Origin: Actinacidiphila bryophytorum
Lineage (GTDB): Bacteria > Actinomycetota > Actinomycetes > Streptomycetales > Streptomycetaceae
Assembly: GCF_016916835.1 (NCBI RefSeq)
Contig: NZ_JAFFIX010000005.1
Span: 124,001 to 188,000 of the forward strand
Direction: 5' to 3'
Length of the DNA: 64,000 nt
Made by a program: the position numbers and the translations under genes. Under the pieces are notes generated by a model that saw nothing but the letters and a program-made list of their open reading frames with translations, had not been told where the DNA came from and ran no database searches. Below are positions 59,669 to 64,000 of this stretch, in pieces; positions within the stretch are counted from its first letter, which is position 1; the number at the start of each line of letters is the position of its first letter.

Positions 59669-60931
59669 TCACGGCGTCGGCGTCGGCGTCACAGCCTCGG
59701 TCGTCGGGGCGCCGCTGTCGGCCGGCGTGGGCGTCGCGGAGTCCGTGGGCGTCGGTGTGGCACACGGGTCGTCGGTGGGCGTGTCCGTCGGCGTGGGAGT
59801 GGCCGAGTCCGTGGGTGTCGGCGTGGGCGTCGGGGTGCACCCGGGCGTCGTCGGCGGGTCCGTCGGGTCGGTCGTCGGCGGCGTCGTGGGATCGGTCGTC
59901 GGCGGTGTGGTCGGCGGGCTGCTCGGCTCACCGGTCGTCGGGGGTGTGCTGGGCTTGCCCGGCGGGGTGCCCGGCGCGGCCGGCGGACGGCTCACCGAGG
60001 GGGCGGGGGTGCCGCCCGGCGCGGGGGTCGTGGACCCGGGCGGTGTGGGCGGCGCCGACGGGGTGCCGGTCGGCGACAGCGGGTTGGTGGTGCCGGGGCC
60101 GCCGGGGTTGTCGGGGACGCTCACCGCGCCGCCCTGCATGAAGTGGTTGTACCAGGCCTTGACCAGGTCCAGGTACGCCTGCGAGTGGTTGTAGCCGAGG
60201 ATCGCCCGGTCCATGTCCTGCGGCACGGCCAGGTCGCGCCCGTCGGCGCACAGGTAATGGGCGGCGGCGAGCGCGGCGTCGTAGACGTTGTTGGGGTCGT
60301 CGACCCCGTCGCCGTTGCCGTCCACCCCCCAGTGCTCCCACGTCGAGGGGATGAACTGCATGGGGCCGACGGCCCGGTCGTGGACGGGGTCGCCGTCGTA
60401 GCGGCCGCCGTCGGTGTCGCTGATGTCGGCGAAGCCGTCGCCGTTGAGCACGGGGCCGAGGATCGGCGAGTACGTGGTGCCGTTCGCGTCGACCGAGCCG
60501 TGCCGGGCCTGTCCCGACTCCACCTGGCCGATGGCGGCGAGCAGTTGCCACGGCAGGTGGCAGCCGGGGTCGGTCTGCCGTACGGACGCCTCGGCGCGCT
60601 GGTAGGCGGCGAGCACGGTGGCGGGCAGTCCCACGCCGTTGCCGGGCAGGTTCACCGACGGGCCGCCGGGCGTGGTCGTCGGGGACACCAGCGGCGGGCC
60701 GGTCGGGGTGTTCAGTGGCGGCAGGTCCGTGATGTACGGCGAACCGCCGTCTATGGCCGGGCCGGGCGGCGGTGTCACCGCGGGCGGCTGGTCCTGCTGC
60801 TCGGCTGCGGCGTGCGCGACCGGGAGGAAGCCCGGTGCCTGCGACGCGCTGAGCGCCGCCATCGCCGCGGCGGCGACCGCGGTGCCCGCCGCTCCCCTGC
60901 GTAGCCTCCGGCCATAACGCCGCGCTGCCAT
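59669..60931 (-). CDS. Secreted lytic murein transglycosylase with Pro/Thr-rich tail
   Basis: A 420-residue exported enzyme expected to cleave peptidoglycan. A twin-Arg-rich N-terminus and hydrophobic stretch (RRGAAGTAVAAAAMAALSAS) form a signal peptide ending near residue 40 (AHAAA). Residues 80-265 carry the MltB/SLT-like domain: LPWQLLAAIGQVESGQARHG with catalytic Glu, VGPMQFIPSTWEHWGVDGNGDGVDDPNN, and DAALAAAHYLCADGRDL. The last 145 residues are low complexity, ending in TPTP and TDSATPTP repeats, probably a wall-spanning or glycosylated linker. The ATG at 60931 has GGAGGGG ahead. It lies downstream of polA on the same strand. Confidence 0.88.
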   Translation of the reverse strand: MAARRYGRRLRRGAAGTAVAAAAMAALSASQAPGFLPVAHAAAEQQDQPPAVTPPPGPAIDGGSPYITDLPPLNTPTGPPLVSPTTTPGGPSVNLPGNGVGLPATVLAAYQRAEASVRQTDPGCHLPWQLLAAIGQVESGQARHGSVDANGTTYSPILGPVLNGDGFADISDTDGGRYDGDPVHDRAVGPMQFIPSTWEHWGVDGNGDGVDDPNNVYDAALAAAHYLCADGRDLAVPQDMDRAILGYNHSQAYLDLVKAWYNHFMQGGAVSVPDNPGGPGTTNPLSPTGTPSAPPTPPGSTTPAPGGTPAPSVSRPPAAPGTPPGKPSTPPTTGEPSSPPTTPPTTDPTTPPTTDPTDPPTTPGCTPTPTPTPTDSATPTPTDTPTDDPCATPTPTDSATPTPADSGAPTTEAVTPTPTP

Positions 60932-61119
60932 AGGGCGGTCCCCTCCCACGTACCCGAGCGCGCCGTTTCCGGCGCCACAACTCGACCGACCCTACGGCAA
61001 CTTGCACCACGTGACCACCGCGTCGGCATGCTCAAAATGTGCGTAAACGGGCGTCACTCTTTTGTCACAGCGCAGCGTTTCCCCGCAGGTCACCCGCGCG
61101 TCGACCGGCCGAGGCCGGC

Positions 61120-63834
61120 TCAGTGCGCGGCCGACTCCCAGTCGGAACCGTCACCCACGGAGACGTCGAGCGGTGCCCGAAGGGGATACGCCCCGGCCAT
61201 CTCGCGGCGCACCAGCGCCTCGACCTTCTGCCGTTCGCCGGGGGCCACTTCGAGCACGATCTCGTCGTGCACCTGCAGCAGCATCCGGGACGCCAGGCCC
61301 TCCGCGGTGATCGCCTCGTCCACCCGCAGCATCGCGATCTTCACGATGTCGGCGGCCGACCCCTGGATGGGTGCGTTCAGCGCCATCCGCTCGGCCATCT
61401 CGCGGCGCTGCCGGTTGTCGCTGTTGAGGTCGGGCAGATAGCGGCGGCGGCCCAGCAGCGTCTCGGTGTACCCGGTGACGCGGGCTTCCTCCACCACCCG
61501 GTGCAGATAGTCCCGCACCCCGCCGAACCGCTCGAAGTAGGTCTCCATCAGCGCCCGGGCCTCGGCGGCCTCGATGCCCAGCTGCTGCGACAGGCCGAAC
61601 GCCGACAGGCCGTACGCCAGCCCGTACGACATCGCCTTGATCTTGCGGCGCATCTCCGCGTCGACCGCGTCCCTGCCGACCCCGAAGACCTGCGAACCGA
61701 CCGTGGTGTGCAGGTCCTCGCCCGAGGTGAAGGCGGCGATCAGGCCCTCGTCCTCGGACAGGTGGGCCATCACCCGCAGTTCGATCTGGCTGTAGTCCGC
61801 GGTCAGCAGCGACTCGTAGCCCCCGCCGACGACGAAGCCGCGCCGGATGGCCCGGCCCTCGTCGGTGCGGACCGGCACGTTCTGCAGGTTCGGGTCGGTG
61901 GACGACAGCCTGCCGGTCGCCGCCACGATCTGGCTGAAGGTGGTGTGGATGCGCCCGTCCGGGGCGATCGTCTTGACCAGGCCCTCGACGGTGACCCGCA
62001 GCTTGGCCTGCTCCCGGTGCCGCAGCATGATCACCGGGAGTTCGTGGTCGGTCTGCGCCGCCAGCCATGCCAGCGCGTCCGCGTCGGTGGTGTAACCCGT
62101 CTTGGTCTTCTTCGTCTTGGGCAGCGCCAGCTCGCCGAACAGCACCTCCTGCAGCTGCTTGGGCGACCCGAGGTTGAACTCGTGCCCCACCGACGCGTGC
62201 GCCTCGGCCACCGCGTGCTGCACCGCGGCGGCGAACTGCTGCTCAAGGCCCTCCAGATGGGCGCGGTCCGCGGCGATGCCCGCCCGCTCCATCCGCGCCA
62301 GCAGCGCCGAGGTCGGCAGCTCCACGTCGTGCAGCAGCTCGGCTGCGCCCACCTCGGGCAGCCGCTCGGTGAAGGCCTCGCCCAGGTCGAGGACCGTACG
62401 CGCCTGCACCATCAGCGCACCGGCCGCCGCCGCGCCCTCGTCCTCGCTCTCCTCGCCGAAGGCCAGCTGCCCGCTCCCGGAGTCCACCGGCGCCAGCTCC
62501 CGGCCCAGGTACTCCACCGACAGCACGTCCAGCGCGAAGGAGCGGCGGCCCGGCTTGATCAGATACGCGGCCAGCGCGGTGTCCATCGACACGCCCGCCA
62601 CCGACCAGCCGTGCTCGGCGAACACCCGCGCGACGTTCTTGGCATTGTGCAGCACCTTCGGGCGCTGCGGATCGGCCAGCCAGCCCGCGAAGGCCCGCTC
62701 GTCGGCCTCGTCCAGCTGCGCCGGGTCGAACCAGGCGGCGTCCTCGGCCGAGGCCAGTGCCACCTGTGTGACGCTGCCCGCGCCCAGTGCCCAGGTGTCG
62801 ACGCTGGCCAGCCCCAGCGGTGTCCCGCCGTGCGCGGCCAGCCAGTCGGGCAGGTCGCCGGCGGCCAGCACCGTGCCCTCGACGGCGACGCCCTCGGCGA
62901 TCTCCGCCTCCTCCTGCTCCGCACCGGGGTCCGCCGCGAACAGCCGCTCCCGGAAGTTCGCGTTGCGGAACTCCAGCACGTCCAGCACCCCGACGAGCGT
63001 CTGCCGGTCGTAGGGCACCCGCTCCAGGCCCTCGGGGGTCAGCGGCAGCTTCACGTCCCGCACCATCTCGGTCAGCCGCCGGTTGAGCTTCACGGCCTCC
63101 AGGTGCGCCCGCAGGTTCTCCCCGGCCTTGCCCTTGACCTCGTCCACCCGGTCCACGAGCTCGGCGAAGGAACCGAACTGGGTGATCCACTTGGCCGCCG
63201 TCTTCTCCCCCACCCCGGGAATCCCGGGCAGGTTGTCCGACGGGTCGCCGCGCAGCGCGGCGAAGTCCGGGTACTGCTGCGGGGTCAGGCCGTACTTCTC
63301 CTCGACCTTCGCCGGCGTGTAACGCGTCAGCTCCGAGACGCCCTTGGTCGGGTACAGCACCGTGACATGGTCGCTGACCAGCTGGAAGGAGTCCCGGTCG
63401 CCGGTGACGATCAGCACCTCGTAGCCCAGCTCCTCGGCCTGTGTGGCAAGGGTGGCGATGATGTCGTCCGCCTCGTACCCGTCCACCGCGAAGCGGTTGA
63501 CGCCCATCGCGTCCAGCAGCTCCCCGATCAGCTCCACCTGGCTGCGGAACTCGTCGGGGGTCTTGGTCCTGGTCGCCTTGTACTCCGGGTACTCGTCGAA
63601 GCGCCACGTCTTGCGCGACACGTCGAAGGCGACCGCCAGATGCGTCGGCTGCTCGTCACGCAGGGTGTTCGACAGCATGGACGTGAAGCCGTAGATCGCG
63701 TTCGTCGGCTGGCCCGTGGCGGTGCTGAAGTTCTCCACGGGCAGCGCGTAGAACGCCCGGTACGCCAGCGAGTGCCCGTCGAGCAGCATCAGGCGGGGGC
63801 GGTCGGTCGTCGTCTTCGATGCGTTCTTTGCCAC
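61120..63834 (-). CDS. polA: DNA polymerase I
   Basis: A 904-residue polymerase for repair and Okazaki-fragment processing. The N-terminal 5' nuclease domain has RLMLLDGHSLAYRAFYAL and GYEADDIIATLA with TGDRDSFQLV. The middle domain resembles the 3'-5' exonuclease but is inactive: the DTET motif reads DTW and NAKNV (397-401) replaces NLKYD. The polymerase domain has motif A LLTADYSQIELRVMAHLS, motif B RRKIKAMSYGLAYGLSAFG with Tyr737 at the E. coli Phe762 position, and motif C QVHDEIVLEV. GTG at 63834 has GGGAGG upstream; an earlier frame start is unsupported. Confidence 0.95.
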   Translation of the reverse strand: MAKNASKTTTDRPRLMLLDGHSLAYRAFYALPVENFSTATGQPTNAIYGFTSMLSNTLRDEQPTHLAVAFDVSRKTWRFDEYPEYKATRTKTPDEFRSQVELIGELLDAMGVNRFAVDGYEADDIIATLATQAEELGYEVLIVTGDRDSFQLVSDHVTVLYPTKGVSELTRYTPAKVEEKYGLTPQQYPDFAALRGDPSDNLPGIPGVGEKTAAKWITQFGSFAELVDRVDEVKGKAGENLRAHLEAVKLNRRLTEMVRDVKLPLTPEGLERVPYDRQTLVGVLDVLEFRNANFRERLFAADPGAEQEEAEIAEGVAVEGTVLAAGDLPDWLAAHGGTPLGLASVDTWALGAGSVTQVALASAEDAAWFDPAQLDEADERAFAGWLADPQRPKVLHNAKNVARVFAEHGWSVAGVSMDTALAAYLIKPGRRSFALDVLSVEYLGRELAPVDSGSGQLAFGEESEDEGAAAAGALMVQARTVLDLGEAFTERLPEVGAAELLHDVELPTSALLARMERAGIAADRAHLEGLEQQFAAAVQHAVAEAHASVGHEFNLGSPKQLQEVLFGELALPKTKKTKTGYTTDADALAWLAAQTDHELPVIMLRHREQAKLRVTVEGLVKTIAPDGRIHTTFSQIVAATGRLSSTDPNLQNVPVRTDEGRAIRRGFVVGGGYESLLTADYSQIELRVMAHLSEDEGLIAAFTSGEDLHTTVGSQVFGVGRDAVDAEMRRKIKAMSYGLAYGLSAFGLSQQLGIEAAEARALMETYFERFGGVRDYLHRVVEEARVTGYTETLLGRRRYLPDLNSDNRQRREMAERMALNAPIQGSAADIVKIAMLRVDEAITAEGLASRMLLQVHDEIVLEVAPGERQKVEALVRREMAGAYPLRAPLDVSVGDGSDWESAAH

Positions 63835-63903
63835 GTACGGATCCTCCCACGCCCCTGTGACATTCCCGTCCCACACCGGGGGCGGGCCGCGGGCGGGCGC
63901 GGG

Positions 63904-64000
63904 TCAGGCCGTCGCCGCGGGAGCCGCCGGGCGCAGCATGCAGGTCAGCCGGGCGGTGCACACCCGCTTGCCCGAGGCGTCGTCGGTGATCACGACCTCG
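63904..64000 (-). CDS. C-terminal end of a hotdog-fold (PaaI-type) thioesterase, cut by the right edge
   Basis: Only the last 32 residues are visible, ending VITDDASGKRVCTARLTCMLRPAAPAATA before TGA. The strand pattern (GKRVCTARLTCMLR) is typical of the final strands of PaaI/4HBT thioesterases, and such a gene next to polA is common in Streptomyces. The start lies outside the window. Identity is tentative because so little is seen. Confidence 0.5.
   Translation of the reverse strand, partial: EVVITDDASGKRVCTARLTCMLRPAAPAATA

Noticed and set aside
60932..61119. Possible c-di-AMP (ydaO-type) riboswitch ahead of the lytic transglycosylase gene
   Set aside because: Streptomyces wall-lytic genes often have one, but I could not find the conserved stems or core in these 188 bases.

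Overview
This window is chromosomal DNA of a very high-GC actinomycete, almost certainly Streptomycetaceae (Streptomyces or a close relative). Support for this: strong G/C bias at third codon positions, frequent GTG starts, ATGA/GTGA stop-start overlaps, several probable leaderless transcripts, and gene blocks typical of the family. These blocks are sufR-sufBD-Rieske-sufCSU-sufT; ctaA/ctaB; tkt-tal-zwf-opcA-pgl; gap-pgk-tpiA-secG; uvrC-rapZ-yvcK-whiA; terD/terC; and rpsA-coaE-polA. Nearly everything is core housekeeping. There is no rRNA, tRNA, CRISPR array, prophage or biosynthetic cluster.

Layout. 1-5.0 kb: the end of a membrane protein gene, a flavin-binding PPOX-type protein, dapD (lysine/diaminopimelate synthesis) and a DUF2264 glycosidase-like gene with a perfect inverted repeat in front of it. 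5.0-11.8 kb: a complete SUF iron-sulfur assembly operon read leftward from its own SufR repressor gene, with a CAAC-N6-GTTG operator at the sufR start. 11.9-17.4 kb: a two-gene ABC exporter behind an iron-box-like site, heme A synthase (ctaA), an amidohydrolase, a small conserved protein and heme O synthase (ctaB). 17.7-26.1 kb: the oxidative and non-oxidative pentose phosphate operon, facing pgi. 26.2-30.3 kb: an RbpA-family protein, secG and the triose-phosphate block. 30.7-39.2 kb: whiA-yvcK-rapZ-uvrC, a Rieske lipoprotein and uvrA. 39.5-43 kb: a mycothiol-type isomerase with an MBL hydrolase, and a WYL regulator divergent from two small proteins. 43.1-48 kb: a CtaG-type oxidase assembly protein, TerC, a TerD-FtsK-like fusion and TerD. 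48-54 kb: uvrB divergent from ogt, a slipin, a TPR protein ending in a MITE, coaE and a PAC2 protein. 54.2-64 kb: rpsA with a strong promoter, a methyltransferase, an HrpB-type helicase with an internal minisatellite, a lytic transglycosylase with a Pro/Thr tail, polA and the end of a thioesterase gene.

Genes that work together: SUF assembly and heme A/O synthesis both serve respiratory and redox proteins. Zwf, OpcA, Pgl, Tkt and Tal supply NADPH and pentoses, with Pgi and the Gap-Pgk-Tpi block closing the glycolytic side. UvrA, UvrB, UvrC, PolA and Ogt form a scattered DNA-repair set.

The most unusual content is non-coding. A dispersed element of about 165 bp with terminal inverted repeats occurs five times, in both orientations and always next to a gene 3' end. 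One copy has collapsed to a perfect 72-bp palindrome, and another overlaps the tail of a regulator gene. A separate 181-bp MITE supplies the stop codon of a TPR gene. The window also carries several candidate operators and a run of leaderless starts. I see no completely novel protein system; the best candidate is the TerD protein fused to an FtsK-like domain that lacks a P-loop.
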